In this document: in pieces, positions 1-9,207 of the stretch
How the letters are laid out: every line of letters begins with the position of its first letter
Position numbering within the stretch: the first letter of the stretch is position 1
Source: Motilibacter aurantiacus
Lineage (GTDB): Bacteria > Actinomycetota > Actinomycetes > Motilibacterales > Motilibacteraceae
Assembly (NCBI RefSeq): GCF_011250645.1
Contig: NZ_JAANNO010000005.1
Coordinates: 152,863 to 216,862, forward strand
Direction of reading: 5' to 3'
Length of the DNA: 64,000 nucleotides
The notes under the pieces: model-generated
Databases searched by the model: none
What the model was told of the DNA's origin: nothing
Seen by the model: the letters and a program-made list of their open reading frames with translations, nothing else
Program-made: the position numbers and the translations under genes

Positions 1-16
1 TGCTGCACCGTGCCGC

Positions 17-1234
17 TCACCACGCCATGGTCGCCGACGGGCGGGACCGCTGCTCGCGCAGCACCTCCTCGACCGCGTCCAGGACCGCCGCGCACTCCTC
101 CGCGGTGTTGTAGAAGTGCGGCCCGATGCGCAGCCCGACCCCGGGGCGGGCGTCGACGGTGAAGCCGCGCGCCAGCAGCTCGTCGCGGACGTGCAGCGCG
201 TCCCCCGGGTCGATCGCCACGGCACCACCGCGCCGGGCCGGGTCGCGCGGCGAGCGGACGGTGAAGCCGCGCGACAGCGCGTCCTCCAGCAGCGGCTGGG
301 TGAGCGAGACCGACCGCTCCCGGATCCGGCCGACCCCGGCGGCGAGCACCGCCTCGTAGCCCGCACCTGCCGCGTACGCGGACGGGACGCCGGGCGTGCC
401 GCCGGCGAAGCGCATGGCGCCCTCGGCGTACTCCATCGGCCCGAACTCGAAGTCGAACGGGCGCGCGTGGCCCCACCAGCCCACCGCTGCGGGGCGCAAC
501 CGCTCGGCCGCGTGCGGCGCGACGTACATCCACCCGGCGCCGGGCCCGCCGCACAGCCACTTGACCGAGCCGCCGACGCAGGCGTCGACCCCGAGCTCGA
601 CGACGTCGACCGGCACGACCCCCGCCGACTGGTACGCGTCCAGCACCACGAGGGCGCCGACCGCGTGCGCGCGCTCGACGACCGGGCGGACGTCGACGAG
701 CGCCGAGGTCCGGAAGAGCACGTGGCTGATCGGGACGATCGCGGTGCGCTCGTCGATGGCCGCGACGAGCCGGCCCACCGACGCCTCGATCGCCCGCTCC
801 CCCGGCAGCGACGGGTCCGGCTCGCTGGGCACGACGACGACCTCGGCGCCGTGGCGCGCCTGCTCGGTCCACAGGTAGTGCGACGACGGCCACTCGAGGT
901 CGGAGTAGACGACCCGGTTGCGCGGGCCGGACCAGTCGATCGCCGACGCGACCGCGCCGAGCAGGTCCGCGACGCTCTGGCGCAGCACGGTGGTGCCGGG
1001 CGGGGCGCCGACGATCGCCCCGACGAGGTCGGCCACGCGCACGACCTCCGGCCCCCACACCGACCACGACGCGACGCCGCGCTCGGCCCAGAGCGTGGTG
1101 AACTCGGCCAGCCGGTCAGGGGTACGCCGGTGCATCGCGCCGAGGGTGTGGCTCGCCAGATAGGTCCCGCGGGAGAGCACCGGGTGGTCCGGGCGCGAGC
1201 GCAGCAGGTCCTCGTGGGCGGTCACGGCAGCCAT
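17..1234 (-). CDS. Aminotransferase class V-fold PLP enzyme, kynureninase-like
   Basis: This is a 405-residue fold-type I PLP enzyme. The PLP lysine is visible in the stretch GGSVKWLCGGPGAG, preceded by the cofactor aspartate in VVLDAYQSAGVVPVD. The layout (N-terminal YLASHTLGAM, large domain, short C-terminal domain ending in RIGPHFYNT) resembles kynureninases and related class V enzymes such as cysteine desulfurases. No other tryptophan or NAD pathway gene lies nearby, so the substrate is open. I chose the ATG at 1234 because the homologous protein begins there (MAAVTAHEDLL); the frame stays open further upstream but that part has no recognisable domain. It is divergent from the molybdate operon. 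Family assignment is secure, the exact reaction is not. Confidence 0.75.
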   Translation of the reverse strand: MAAVTAHEDLLRSRPDHPVLSRGTYLASHTLGAMHRRTPDRLAEFTTLWAERGVASWSVWGPEVVRVADLVGAIVGAPPGTTVLRQSVADLLGAVASAIDWSGPRNRVVYSDLEWPSSHYLWTEQARHGAEVVVVPSEPDPSLPGERAIEASVGRLVAAIDERTAIVPISHVLFRTSALVDVRPVVERAHAVGALVVLDAYQSAGVVPVDVVELGVDACVGGSVKWLCGGPGAGWMYVAPHAAERLRPAAVGWWGHARPFDFEFGPMEYAEGAMRFAGGTPGVPSAYAAGAGYEAVLAAGVGRIRERSVSLTQPLLEDALSRGFTVRSPRDPARRGGAVAIDPGDALHVRDELLARGFTVDARPGVGLRIGPHFYNTAEECAAVLDAVEEVLREQRSRPSATMAW

Positions 1235-1369
1235 GCGCCGGACCCTACGCGAGCCGGCCGTCCCGGAGCGGCCGCGGCGGCCGTCCGGGCGACCGCATCC
1301 GCGGCAGGGATGCCCCGCTCCACGCCCGGCTGCGGCTGCGCTCCTGGGGGGAAGCCCGCATCCGCGGTG

Positions 1370-1375
1370 TAGCGT
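1370..1375 (+). promoter_or_regulatory. -10 box of a leaderless promoter for the molybdate operon
   Basis: TAGCGT lies 6 nt before the GTG at 1382, the spacing expected when transcription starts at the start codon. No good -35 hexamer and no ribosome binding site is visible, as is common for leaderless actinobacterial genes. Confidence 0.45.
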
Positions 1376-1381
1376 TCGACC

Positions 1382-1780
1382 GTGCCCACCTTCCGTCTGC
1401 GCGAGGCCGCCGAGCTGCTCGGCGTCAGCGACGACACGCTGCGCCGCTGGGCCGACTCCGGCCGGCTGACGACCGGCGTGGGCCCGGGCGGCCGCCGGAC
1501 GGTCGAAGGGGTCGAGCTCGCCCGGCTGGCCGGGGAGCTCGCCGCGACGCCGGTCGAGCGGCCCGTCGCCCGCGAGTCCGCGCGCAACCGGTTCCGCGGG
1601 ATCGTGACCCACGTCGTCCGCGACACGGTCATGGCCCAGGTCGAGATCCAGGCCGGCCCGCACCGGGTCGTCTCGCTGCTGAGCCGGGAGGCCGCGGACG
1701 AGCTGCAGCTCGAGCCCGGGGTGCTCGCGGTCGCGAGCGTCAAGGCCACCAACGTCGTCGTGGAGATACCGGAAGCGTGA
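1382..1780 (+). CDS. HTH-TOBE molybdate-responsive regulator (ModE-like)
   Basis: This 132-residue protein joins an N-terminal MerR/excisionase-type helix-turn-helix (residues 1-45, AAELLGVSDDTLRRWADSG) to a C-terminal TOBE/Mop domain (about residues 65-132) of the kind that binds molybdate or tungstate. The domain pair fits a molybdate sensor acting on the operon it heads, a compact counterpart of ModE. Its stop codon overlaps the modA start by one base (TGATG), so it is translationally coupled to the transporter genes. The GTG start sits 6 nt behind a -10 box. The ligand is inferred from the domain and the neighbours. Confidence 0.8.
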   Translation: MPTFRLREAAELLGVSDDTLRRWADSGRLTTGVGPGGRRTVEGVELARLAGELAATPVERPVARESARNRFRGIVTHVVRDTVMAQVEIQAGPHRVVSLLSREAADELQLEPGVLAVASVKATNVVVEIPEA

Positions 1781-2532
1781 TGCGCCGAACTGGGATTCCC
1801 GTAGCCGCCCTCGTGCTTGCACTGCTCCCGGCGTGCGGCTCGGGTGACGAGGAGGGGGCGTCCCCGACCATCACGGTCCTGGCGGCGGCCTCCCTGCGCG
1901 AGACCTTCACCAAGCTCGGGGAGGAGTTCTCGGCGGCCCACCCCGACGTGGAGGTGGAGCTCAGCTTCGGCGCGAGCTCCGCGCTCGCGCAGCAGGTCGT
2001 CCAGGGCGCGCCCGCCGACGTCCTCGCGACGGCCAGCACGGCCACGATGCAGCAGGTGGTCGACAACGGCGACGCCCCCGAGGCCACGCCCTTCGCGCTC
2101 AACTCGCTCCAGATCGCGGTGCCACCGGGCAACCCGGGCCGGGTCCGCGGCATCGGCGACCTGACCAGCCCGAAGGTCGAGGTCGCGCTCTGCCAGGAGC
2201 AGGTGCCGTGCGGCGCGGCGGCGAAGGAGGCGCTGGAGACGGCCGACCTCGCTGTGAAGCCGGTGACGCTCGAGGCCGACGTCTCGGCCACGCTGACGAG
2301 GGTGAAGCTCGACGAGGTCGACGCCGCGATCGTCTACGTCACCGACGTGCGGTCGGCCCGCGGTGAGGTCGAGGGGGTCGAGATCCCGAAGGAGCTCAAC
2401 GTCACCACCACGTACCCCATCGCCCCGCTGCGCGGCTCCGGCAACCCCGAGGCCGCGGCACGGTTCGTCGACTTCGTCCTCTCCGAGCAGGGGCAGGCGG
2501 TGCTCGGGGCGGCCGGCTTCCAGCGCCCCTGA
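1780..2532 (+). CDS. modA: ModA, molybdate ABC transporter substrate-binding lipoprotein
   Basis: The protein has a lipoprotein signal peptide (VLALLPACGSG, lipobox Cys near residue 20) and then the ModA-type binding fold: ITVLAAASLRETFTKLG at the N-terminus and the typical SFGASSALAQQVVQGAPADVLATA segment, whose serines contact the oxyanion. It should sit on the outside of the membrane and hand molybdate to ModBC. The ATG at 1780 overlaps the TGA of the regulator gene; a GTG one codon earlier is an alternative. Length (250 residues) is normal for the family. Confidence 0.93.
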   Translation: MRRTGIPVAALVLALLPACGSGDEEGASPTITVLAAASLRETFTKLGEEFSAAHPDVEVELSFGASSALAQQVVQGAPADVLATASTATMQQVVDNGDAPEATPFALNSLQIAVPPGNPGRVRGIGDLTSPKVEVALCQEQVPCGAAAKEALETADLAVKPVTLEADVSATLTRVKLDEVDAAIVYVTDVRSARGEVEGVEIPKELNVTTTYPIAPLRGSGNPEAAARFVDFVLSEQGQAVLGAAGFQRP

Positions 2533-2545
2533 GCGCGGCCCGACC

Positions 2546-3388
2546 GTGACCGCCGACACCCCCGCCCCGGCCCCGGCGCGCGCGCCCCGGCGGGAGGCCC
2601 GGCAGGGCGCACCGTGGCCCCTGGCCCTGCCGGCCCTCGTGGCCGTCGGCTTCCTGCTGCTGCCCCTCGTCGCCGTGCTCTGGCGGGCGCCCTGGACGTC
2701 ACTGCCCCGCCTGCTGTCGGACGCCGACGCGCTCACCGCCCTGCGCCTGTCGCTGCTGTGCGCGACCGCCGCGACCGGCGTGTCCCTCGTGCTCGGCGTC
2801 CCGCTCGCCTGGGCCCTGGCCCGCTCCGCGCTCCCGGGCGTACGCGTCCTCCGGGCGCTCGTGACCCTGCCGCTCGTGCTGCCGCCGGTCGTCGGCGGCC
2901 TGGCGCTGCTGCTCGCGCTCGGCCGCCGCGGCCTGGTCGGCGGCCCGCTCGAGGAGCACTTCGGCATCTCGCTGCCGTTCACCACGGCGGGCGTCGTGGT
3001 CGCCGAGACGTTCGTCGCGATGCCGTTCCTCGTCGTCGCCGTGGAGGGGGCGATCCGGTCGCTGGGGCCGGGGCTGGAGGAGGCCGCCGCGACCCTGGGC
3101 GCGTCCCGGGTGCGCACCTTCCTGCGCGTGACGCTGCCCGCGGTCGCGCCCGCCCTGGTCGCCGGGGCGGTCCTCTGCTGGGCCCGTGCCCTGGGCGAGT
3201 TCGGCGCGACGATCATGTTCGCCGGCAACTCCCCGGGCCGGACCCAGACGATGCCGCTGGCGGTCTACCTCGCGCTGGAGAACGACCCCGACGCGGCGAT
3301 CGCGCTGAGCCTGGTCCTGCTGGTCGTCGCCGTCGCGGTCCTCGCCCTGCTGCGTGACCGGTGGCTGCGCGTGCCGGCAGCCTCGTGA
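2546..3388 (+). CDS. modB: ModB, molybdate ABC transporter permease
   Basis: The 280-residue membrane protein has about five to six transmembrane helices and the permease EAA loop ([20 protein letters not shown], about residues 180-199), which docks onto the ATPase. The segment [16 protein letters not shown] near residue 215 is a hallmark of ModB/CysTW-type permeases. The GTG at 2546, 14 nt after the modA stop, is the start that gives the usual short Pro/Ala-rich N-terminus; the frame is open further upstream through modA but that is coincidental. It overlaps modC by four bases (GTGA). Confidence 0.92.
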   Translation: MTADTPAPAPARAPRREARQGAPWPLALPALVAVGFLLLPLVAVLWRAPWTSLPRLLSDADALTALRLSLLCATAATGVSLVLGVPLAWALARSALPGVRVLRALVTLPLVLPPVVGGLALLLALGRRGLVGGPLEEHFGISLPFTTAGVVVAETFVAMPFLVVAVEGAIRSLGPGLEEAAATLGASRVRTFLRVTLPAVAPALVAGAVLCWARALGEFGATIMFAGNSPGRTQTMPLAVYLALENDPDAAIALSLVLLVVAVAVLALLRDRWLRVPAAS

Positions 3389-4524
3389 GCGGCCTCGCGA
3401 GCGGCCTCGCGAGCGGCCTCGAGGCCGACGTCCGGGTGGCCCGGGGCGCGTTCCGGCTGCACGCCTGCCTGCGGGTTGCCCCGGCCGAGACGCTCGCCGT
3501 GCTCGGCCCCAACGGCGCCGGCAAGTCCACCCTGCTGCGCGTCCTCGCCGGGCTGCTCCCGCTCGACGAGGGGCACGTACGCCTCGGCCCCGTCGCCCTC
3601 GACGTGCCCGCGGAGCGGGTGCTCGTGGCCCCGCAGCAGCGGCGGGCCGGCGTCGTCTTCCAGGACTACCGGCTCTTCCCGCACCTGTCGGCCCGCGACA
3701 ACGTGGCGTTCGGCCCGGCGGCCGCCGGCGCCTCCCGCCGCGCGGCCCGCGCGCTGGCCGACCGCGAGCTGGCCCGGCTGGGGATCGCCGAGGTCGCCCG
3801 GCAGCGGCCGGGGCAGCTGTCCGGGGGGCAGGCCCAGCGGGTCGCGCTCGCTCGGGCACTGGCGACCGAGCCGCGGATGCTGCTGCTCGACGAGCCGCTC
3901 GCCGCCCTGGACGCGCGGTCCCGCGCCGACGCCCGCTCGGCCCTGCGGGCCGTGCTCGCCGGCTTCGACGGGCCGGCGGTCCTCGTCACGCACGACCCGC
4001 TGGAGGCGCTGACGCTGGCCGACCGGCTGCTGGTGCTCGAGCACGGCCGCGTGGTCCAGGAGGGCACGCCCGCGGTCGTGGCCCGCCACCCGGCGACCGA
4101 CTACGTCGCCCGTCTGGTCGGGCTCAACCTCTACCCCGGCGTCGTCGCGGCCCCGGGCACGGGGCGGGTGCGCCTCGACCGCGGCGGGGAGCTCGTGGCC
4201 GCCCGGCCCGATTCCGACGGCACTGCCCTGGGTGCGGAGGGCCTGCCGGTCGGCACGCGCGTCCTCGTCGCCGTCGACCCCGCCGCCGTCGCGGTGCACC
4301 TGCAGCGCCCGGAGGGGCTGAGCCCGCGCAACGTGTGGCCGGGCACCGTCCGGGCCCTGGAACTGCTCGGCAACCGGGTGCGGGCCGAGGTCGACGGCAC
4401 TCCCCCGGCGCTCGTCGACCTGACCGCCCCCGCGGTCGCGGAGCTCGGCCTGGCGCCCGGGCTGCCGGTCTGGCTGGCCCTCAAGGCGAGCGAGGCCCGT
4501 GCGTACCCCGGCTCCGGCGGCTGA
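3385..4524 (+). CDS. modC: ModC, molybdate ABC transporter ATPase with C-terminal TOBE
   Basis: All ABC ATPase motifs are present in order: Walker [11 protein letters not shown]-loop in [12 protein letters not shown], signature [15 protein letters not shown], Walker [13 protein letters not shown] and the H-loop [14 protein letters not shown]-type region follows after about residue 290, as in ModC. The GTG at 3385 overlaps the modB TGA (GTGA); a GTG at 3361 would also be in frame. The first codons consist of a 12-bp unit repeated three times ([12 protein letters not shown]), an unusual N-terminal tail. Last gene of the regulator-modABC operon. Confidence 0.93.
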   Translation: MSGLASGLASGLEADVRVARGAFRLHACLRVAPAETLAVLGPNGAGKSTLLRVLAGLLPLDEGHVRLGPVALDVPAERVLVAPQQRRAGVVFQDYRLFPHLSARDNVAFGPAAAGASRRAARALADRELARLGIAEVARQRPGQLSGGQAQRVALARALATEPRMLLLDEPLAALDARSRADARSALRAVLAGFDGPAVLVTHDPLEALTLADRLLVLEHGRVVQEGTPAVVARHPATDYVARLVGLNLYPGVVAAPGTGRVRLDRGGELVAARPDSDGTALGAEGLPVGTRVLVAVDPAAVAVHLQRPEGLSPRNVWPGTVRALELLGNRVRAEVDGTPPALVDLTAPAVAELGLAPGLPVWLALKASEARAYPGSGG

Positions 4525-4566
4525 CCGCTCGCGGCCAGCCCGCGGACGGCGCCGGTCCGTGGCGTA

Positions 4567-4585
4567 CGGCATCGATACGATGCCG
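4567..4585 (+). promoter_or_regulatory. Palindromic operator overlapping the glpX -10 box
   Basis: CGGCATCG-ATA-CGATGCCG is a perfect 8-bp inverted repeat with a 3-nt centre. It covers a plausible -10 hexamer (TACGAT, 4576-4581), 32 nt before the glpX ATG, so a dimeric repressor bound here would block the promoter. Confidence 0.55.
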
Positions 4586-4613
4586 CTACCGACCGACACG
4601 AACGAGGAGCCCC

Positions 4614-5657
4614 ATGGCTGCGACGCCCGAGCCCACCGCGGTCCCCGCGCCCCTCCGTGTCGGAGCGGAGGCCCCGGACCGCAACCTCGCGCTCGAGCTC
4701 GTCCGCGTGACCGAGGCCGCCGCGATGGCCGCCGGCCGCTGGGTGGGGCGCGGTGACAAGAACGGTGCCGACGGCGCCGCGGTGAACGCCATGCGCCAGC
4801 TCATCACCACGGTCGGGATGCAGGGCATCGTGGTCATCGGCGAGGGCGAGAAGGACCAGGCGCCGATGCTCTACAACGGCGAGCTCGTCGGGTCCGGCAC
4901 CGGCCCGGAGTGCGACGTCGCGGTCGACCCGGTCGACGGCACGACGCTGACCGCCAAGGGCATGGACAACGCGGTCTCCGTGCTGGCCGTCACCGAGCGC
5001 GGCGCGATGTACGACCCGTCCGCGGTGTTCTACATGGAGAAGATCGCGACCGGCCCCGAGGCCGCCGACGTCATCGACATCACCGCGCCGATCCGGGCGA
5101 ACATCAAGTGGGTCGCGAAGGCGAAGGGCGGCTCCCCCGAGGACGTCACCGTCGTCATCCTCGACCGTGCCCGCCACGAGGGCCTGGTCAAGGAGGTCCG
5201 CGCGACCGGCGCCCGGATCAAGTTCATCTCCGACGGCGACGTCGCCGGCGCGGTGATGGCCGCGCGCGAGGGCACCGGTGTCGACCTGCTGCTCGGCATC
5301 GGCGGGACGCCCGAGGGCATCATCGCCGCCTGCGCGCTCAAGTGCATCGGCGGCAACATGCAGGGCCGGCTCTGGCCGCAGGACGAGGCCGAGCGGCGCA
5401 AGGCGCTCGACGCCGGGCTCGACCTCGAGGCCGTTCTCGGCATCGACGACCTGGTCAAGGGCGACAACGTCTTCTTCGTGGCCACCGGCATCACCGACGG
5501 CGAGCTGCTGCGCGGCGTCCGCTACAGCGGCGGTGTGGCCCGGACCCACTCGATCGTCATGCGCTCGAAGTCCGGCACGGTGCGCGAGGTCCGCAGCGAG
5601 CACCAGCTGTCGAAGCTGCGGGCCTACTCGGCGATCGACTTCGAGCACGCCCGCTGA
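4614..5657 (+). CDS. glpX: Class II fructose-1,6-bisphosphatase (GlpX)
   Basis: This 347-residue enzyme removes the 1-phosphate of fructose 1,6-bisphosphate in gluconeogenesis. Family motifs are clear: [17 protein letters not shown], the metal-binding [21 protein letters not shown], and [19 protein letters not shown]. The ATG at 4614 has a good ribosome binding site (GAGGAG). Actinobacteria usually rely on this class II enzyme. It lies at the end of the conserved glpX-fumC-phoH2 neighbourhood, and the PfkB-type kinase follows 55 nt downstream. A palindromic operator overlies its promoter. Confidence 0.95.
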   Translation: MAATPEPTAVPAPLRVGAEAPDRNLALELVRVTEAAAMAAGRWVGRGDKNGADGAAVNAMRQLITTVGMQGIVVIGEGEKDQAPMLYNGELVGSGTGPECDVAVDPVDGTTLTAKGMDNAVSVLAVTERGAMYDPSAVFYMEKIATGPEAADVIDITAPIRANIKWVAKAKGGSPEDVTVVILDRARHEGLVKEVRATGARIKFISDGDVAGAVMAAREGTGVDLLLGIGGTPEGIIAACALKCIGGNMQGRLWPQDEAERRKALDAGLDLEAVLGIDDLVKGDNVFFVATGITDGELLRGVRYSGGVARTHSIVMRSKSGTVREVRSEHQLSKLRAYSAIDFEHAR

Positions 5658-5712
5658 GCGCGCTACGTCCCGCCGCGCAGCCCGCGCGGCTGCGGGCCCA
5701 CGAGGAGCAGCA

Positions 5713-6633
5713 GTGATCACCGTCGTCGGCGAAGCCCTCATCGACATCGTCAGCCGGGCGGGCGAGCCGCCGCACGAGCACCCCGGCGGCAGCCCGTTCA
5801 ACGTCGCCGTCGGGCTGGCCCGGCTCGGCGCCGAGGTGGGGCTCGCGACCCGGGTGGGCAAGGACGAGCGCGGCTCCCGGCTCGTGGAGCACCTGCGCGC
5901 GAACGGCGTCCACCTGCTCGGCGACGCCGAGGGGCTCCCCCGCACCAGCACCGCGCACGCGACGCTCGACGCCGACGGGGTGGCGACGTACGAGTTCGAC
6001 CTCGTGTGGGACCTGCCCGAGGTGCCGCTGCCCGCGGGGACCTCGTGCCTGCACACCGGCTCGCTCGGGCTCACCATCGAGCCGGGCGCCAGCCGGGTCC
6101 TCGCCGCGCTGCCCGACATCCGGCGTGACGTCCTCGTGTCGTACGACCCCAACCCCCGCCCCGCGCTGGTGCCCGACCACGAGGCCGCGGTACGCCGGGT
6201 CGAGGAGGCGGTCTCGCTCGCGCACGTGGTGAAGGTCTCCGAGGAGGACGTGGAGTTCCTGTACCCCGGTTCGGACTACCGGGACGTCGCGGCGAAGTGG
6301 CTGCGGGGCACGGGGACCGACCTGGTCGTCGTGACGCGCGGGGGCGGCGGGGCGTACGGCGCGACCCGCGGAGCCCGGGTCGACCTGCCCGGTGTCCCGA
6401 CCGACGTCGTCGACACCGTCGGCGCCGGCGACGCGTTCATGTCCGGGCTGCTCGACGCGCTGCGCCGGGCGGGCCTGCTGGCCGTGCCGCGGCTGCAGGC
6501 GCTGCGCGCGTTGACCCAGGACGCGCTCCACGGCCTGCTCCATCAGGCCGCCGTCGTGGGCTCGCTCACCTGCCGCCGCGCGGGCGCCGACCAGCCCACC
6601 CGCGCGGAGGTTGACGCCTTCCTGCGCCGCTGA
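5713..6633 (+). CDS. PfkB-family carbohydrate kinase (fructokinase-like)
   Basis: The 306-residue protein starts with the ribokinase/PfkB pattern (VVGEALIDIV, then HPGGSPFNVAVGLARLG) and ends with the second signature DTVGAGDAFMSGLLDAL, which holds the catalytic Asp and the anion hole. It phosphorylates a sugar, most likely fructose, using ATP in the cytoplasm. The GTG at 5713 is preceded by GAGGAG. Its position directly behind glpX suggests joint sugar-phosphate metabolism, but the substrate cannot be read from the sequence. Confidence 0.85.
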   Translation: MITVVGEALIDIVSRAGEPPHEHPGGSPFNVAVGLARLGAEVGLATRVGKDERGSRLVEHLRANGVHLLGDAEGLPRTSTAHATLDADGVATYEFDLVWDLPEVPLPAGTSCLHTGSLGLTIEPGASRVLAALPDIRRDVLVSYDPNPRPALVPDHEAAVRRVEEAVSLAHVVKVSEEDVEFLYPGSDYRDVAAKWLRGTGTDLVVVTRGGGGAYGATRGARVDLPGVPTDVVDTVGAGDAFMSGLLDALRRAGLLAVPRLQALRALTQDALHGLLHQAAVVGSLTCRRAGADQPTRAEVDAFLRR

Positions 6634-6662
6634 GCTCACAGCCGGCTCACAGCCTCGTCCCA
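6634..6662 (+). promoter_or_regulatory. Three 11-nt-spaced direct repeats before apbE
   Basis: GCTCACA (6634), GCTCACA (6645) and CGTCCCA (6656) occur with an exact 11-nt period, 34 nt before the apbE start. Direct repeats on one helical face with this period are the usual target of OmpR/PhoP-type response regulators (the actinobacterial PHO box has the same spacing). Confidence 0.4.
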
Positions 6663-6696
6663 GCGGCCGCGAAGGCAGCGGGACGACGCTCGCCTG

Positions 6697-7518
6697 GTGA
6701 CGATCACCCGCGAGAGCAGCGACCCGGGCACCACGCACGACGGCCACCCGGCAGCGCGCCGGGCGTGGGTGCGCCACCTGCTCGGCATGCCGTTCAGCGT
6801 CCACGTCCGCGGGCCGCAGGCTCTGGGCCCGGAGGTGGACGCCCTGGTGGGCCAAGCGCTCGCGGTGGTCCGCGACGTGGACCGGTGCTTCAACCCGTTC
6901 CGCCCGGACAGCGAGCTCTCGCTGCTGAACGCCGGGCTGCTCGCCGGCGAGGACGGCTCCCCGCAGCTGCGGGAGGTGACGGCCCTGTGCGAGCAGGCCC
7001 GGGCCCTCACCGGGGGAGCCTTCGACGCCGAGCTCCCGGACGCCCGCGGCCGCCGCCGGCTCGATCCGTCGGGCCTGCTCAAGGGGTGGGCGGTCGAGCG
7101 AGCCGCCGCGGAGCTCACGCTGCTCGAGGGCCACGACTGGGTCGTGAGTGCCGGCAGCGACCTGCGGGTCTCCTGCGTCCCGGGCTCCAGCTGGCGGGTG
7201 GGCGTCCAGGACCCGGCGGACCCGACGCGCCTGCTGCGCGTCCTGGAGCTCTCCTCCGGGGCCGTGGCGACGTCGGGCGGGGCGCGCGCGGGCGCCCGCG
7301 TGGTGCACCCGGCGAGCGGGCAGCCGGCCGACGGGGCCCGGGCCGTCACCGTCGTCGGGGACTCGGCGGTCTGGGCCGACGCGTTCGCGACGGCCGGGGT
7401 GGTCAAGGGTGCCGGGGCCTTCGCCTGGCTCAGTGCGCTGCCGGGCTACGAGGCGGCGGTCGTCGAGCGTGATGGCCGGACGCGCAGCACGTGGGGGCCG
7501 GGGGCGCGGCCGCGCTGA
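6697..7518 (+). CDS. apbE: FAD:protein FMN transferase (ApbE family)
   Basis: This 273-residue protein matches ApbE: HLLGMPFSVHV near the N-terminus, CFNPFRPDSELSLLN, GAFDAELPD, the substrate pocket LDPSGLLKGWAVERA and the metal-binding VWADAFATAGVVKGA near residue 230. The family attaches FMN covalently to threonine in target flavoproteins or hydrolyses FAD. There is no signal peptide, and no target gene (FMN-binding domain protein or Nqr/Rnf subunit) is adjacent. The GTG start lacks a strong ribosome binding site. Direct repeats upstream suggest two-component control. Confidence 0.88.
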   Translation: MTITRESSDPGTTHDGHPAARRAWVRHLLGMPFSVHVRGPQALGPEVDALVGQALAVVRDVDRCFNPFRPDSELSLLNAGLLAGEDGSPQLREVTALCEQARALTGGAFDAELPDARGRRRLDPSGLLKGWAVERAAAELTLLEGHDWVVSAGSDLRVSCVPGSSWRVGVQDPADPTRLLRVLELSSGAVATSGGARAGARVVHPASGQPADGARAVTVVGDSAVWADAFATAGVVKGAGAFAWLSALPGYEAAVVERDGRTRSTWGPGARPR

Positions 7519-7539
7519 CGCGCCGGAGTTCGCGTGGGG

Positions 7540-9204
7540 CTAGTAGCGGAAGCTCGCGACGAGCTGGTGCAGGTCCTGCGCCATCCGGCTCAGCTCGGCC
7601 ACGGCCTCCTCCGACTGCGCCACGCTCTGCGTGGTGACGTCGGCGGCGGACGCCAGCCCGGCGATGTTGGACGCGATCCCGCCCGCACCCTCGGCCGCCT
7701 CCACGACGCTGCGGTTCATCTCCGCCGTCACCGCCGTCTGCTCCTCGACGGCGCTGGCGATCCCGCCCTGGTAGCCGTTGATCTGCGCGACGACGGAGCT
7801 GATCTCGCCGATCGCGACGGCGGCGCCCTCGGTGTCGGCCTGGATGGCCTCGACGCGGTGGCCGATCTCCTCCGTCGCACGGGCGGTCTCCTGGGCGAGC
7901 TCCTTGACCTCCGAGGCGACGACCGCGAACCCCTTGCCCGCCTCACCGGCGCGGGCCGCCTCGATCGTGGCGTTGAGCGCGAGCAGCTTGGTCTGCTCGG
8001 CGATGCTGGTGATGAGCTTGACGACGTCGCCGATCTGCCGGCTCGAGTCCCCGAGCTTGCCCATCTGGCCGGTCGTCTCCTCCGCGACCGTGACGGCGTG
8101 CCCCGCCACCCGCGCCGCCTCGTTCGCGTTGTGCGCGATCTCGCCGATGGCCGCGCTCATCTCCTCGGCGCCCTTCGCGACCGTCTGGACGCTCTGCGAG
8201 ACCTGGTCCGCCGCGAGCGAGACCGCCTGCGCCTGGCCGGAGGACGAGCGTGCCGTGCCGGCCATGCCGCGCACGGTCGCGGAGATCTCCTCGGCCGCGG
8301 CGGCCACCGAGGCGGCGGACTCGGCCACCGATCCGATGAGCGCGCGCATGCTGCTCTGGGCCTGGTCCAGGGCGTCGGCCATCTCGCCGACCTCGTCTCG
8401 GCTGGACACCTGCGCGGGGACGGTGAGGTCGCCGACGGCCATGGCCGCGAGTGAGCGACGGACCCGCTGCAGAGGCCGGGTCACCGAGGTCACGATCGCG
8501 TACGCGAGCAGGACCAGCACCAGGGCGGCCACGCCGCTGGTCGTCCACAGCACGTGCGCGGCGCTCGAGCGGCTGTCGGCCGCACGGTCGGCGGCCCGGC
8601 GGACGCTGTCGGCGAAGAGCCCGCGCTCGTTCTCGAGCACGGCACGGGCGAGGTAGTTGTCCGCGTCGATCTGCTCCCAGCTCAGCCGGGCCTGGGCCTG
8701 GTCCGCCGCAGCGCCGCGGACGAAGCTCTCGATGACGCCGGTGTAGTCGGCGTACACCGTCTCGATGCGGGTGCGCGCGGTGTCGAGGGCCGGCGGAAGG
8801 GCAAGCGCGCGGAGTGCCTCGAGCCCGTCCTGCACGGAGTCGAGCTGCTGGGCCAGCAGCGACTGCTGGGTGGCCGGGTCGGGGCGCGCGATCGCCTGCA
8901 GGCCCTGCACCTTCAGGTCGCTGGCCATCCGGTCCAGCTGCAGGACCAGGGAGTTGGCGTCGTTGACCGTCTGCAGCTCGCGCTCCGCGGCGGACACGGT
9001 GCGCTCGCTGCCGGCGGTGACGCCGACGCACGTGGCGAGGGCGAGCAGGCTGGCCCCCACGAGCGCACCGAGCTTCACGCGCACCGGCAGGTCATTGACG
9101 CTCGAGAGTCGTCGGAAGCGGCCCTGCACTGTCGTCCCGCCGTCGGGGCCCATCTCGATCGCTCCTCGTCCCGGCACTCGTCCGGCTCCCAGATTCCTGC
9201 TCAT
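7540..9204 (-). CDS. Methyl-accepting chemotaxis protein
   Basis: The chemoreceptor has a first transmembrane helix near residues 45-66, a mostly helical extracytoplasmic sensor domain, a second helix near residue 210 ([17 protein letters not shown]), a HAMP domain and the cytoplasmic signalling hairpin with the conserved tip [21 protein letters not shown]. No C-terminal CheR-docking pentapeptide is present (ends VASFRY). The gene begins 3 nt after the stop of the sugar-binding lipoprotein gene, so the two are co-transcribed. A second ATG at 9153 has a better ribosome binding site (GAGGAG, 8-nt spacing) and could be the true start. No other chemotaxis genes lie in the window. Confidence 0.9.
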   Translation of the reverse strand: MSRNLGAGRVPGRGAIEMGPDGGTTVQGRFRRLSSVNDLPVRVKLGALVGASLLALATCVGVTAGSERTVSAAERELQTVNDANSLVLQLDRMASDLKVQGLQAIARPDPATQQSLLAQQLDSVQDGLEALRALALPPALDTARTRIETVYADYTGVIESFVRGAAADQAQARLSWEQIDADNYLARAVLENERGLFADSVRRAADRAADSRSSAAHVLWTTSGVAALVLVLLAYAIVTSVTRPLQRVRRSLAAMAVGDLTVPAQVSSRDEVGEMADALDQAQSSMRALIGSVAESAASVAAAAEEISATVRGMAGTARSSSGQAQAVSLAADQVSQSVQTVAKGAEEMSAAIGEIAHNANEAARVAGHAVTVAEETTGQMGKLGDSSRQIGDVVKLITSIAEQTKLLALNATIEAARAGEAGKGFAVVASEVKELAQETARATEEIGHRVEAIQADTEGAAVAIGEISSVVAQINGYQGGIASAVEEQTAVTAEMNRSVVEAAEGAGGIASNIAGLASAADVTTQSVAQSEEAVAELSRMAQDLHQLVASFRY

Positions 9205-9207
9205 GCG

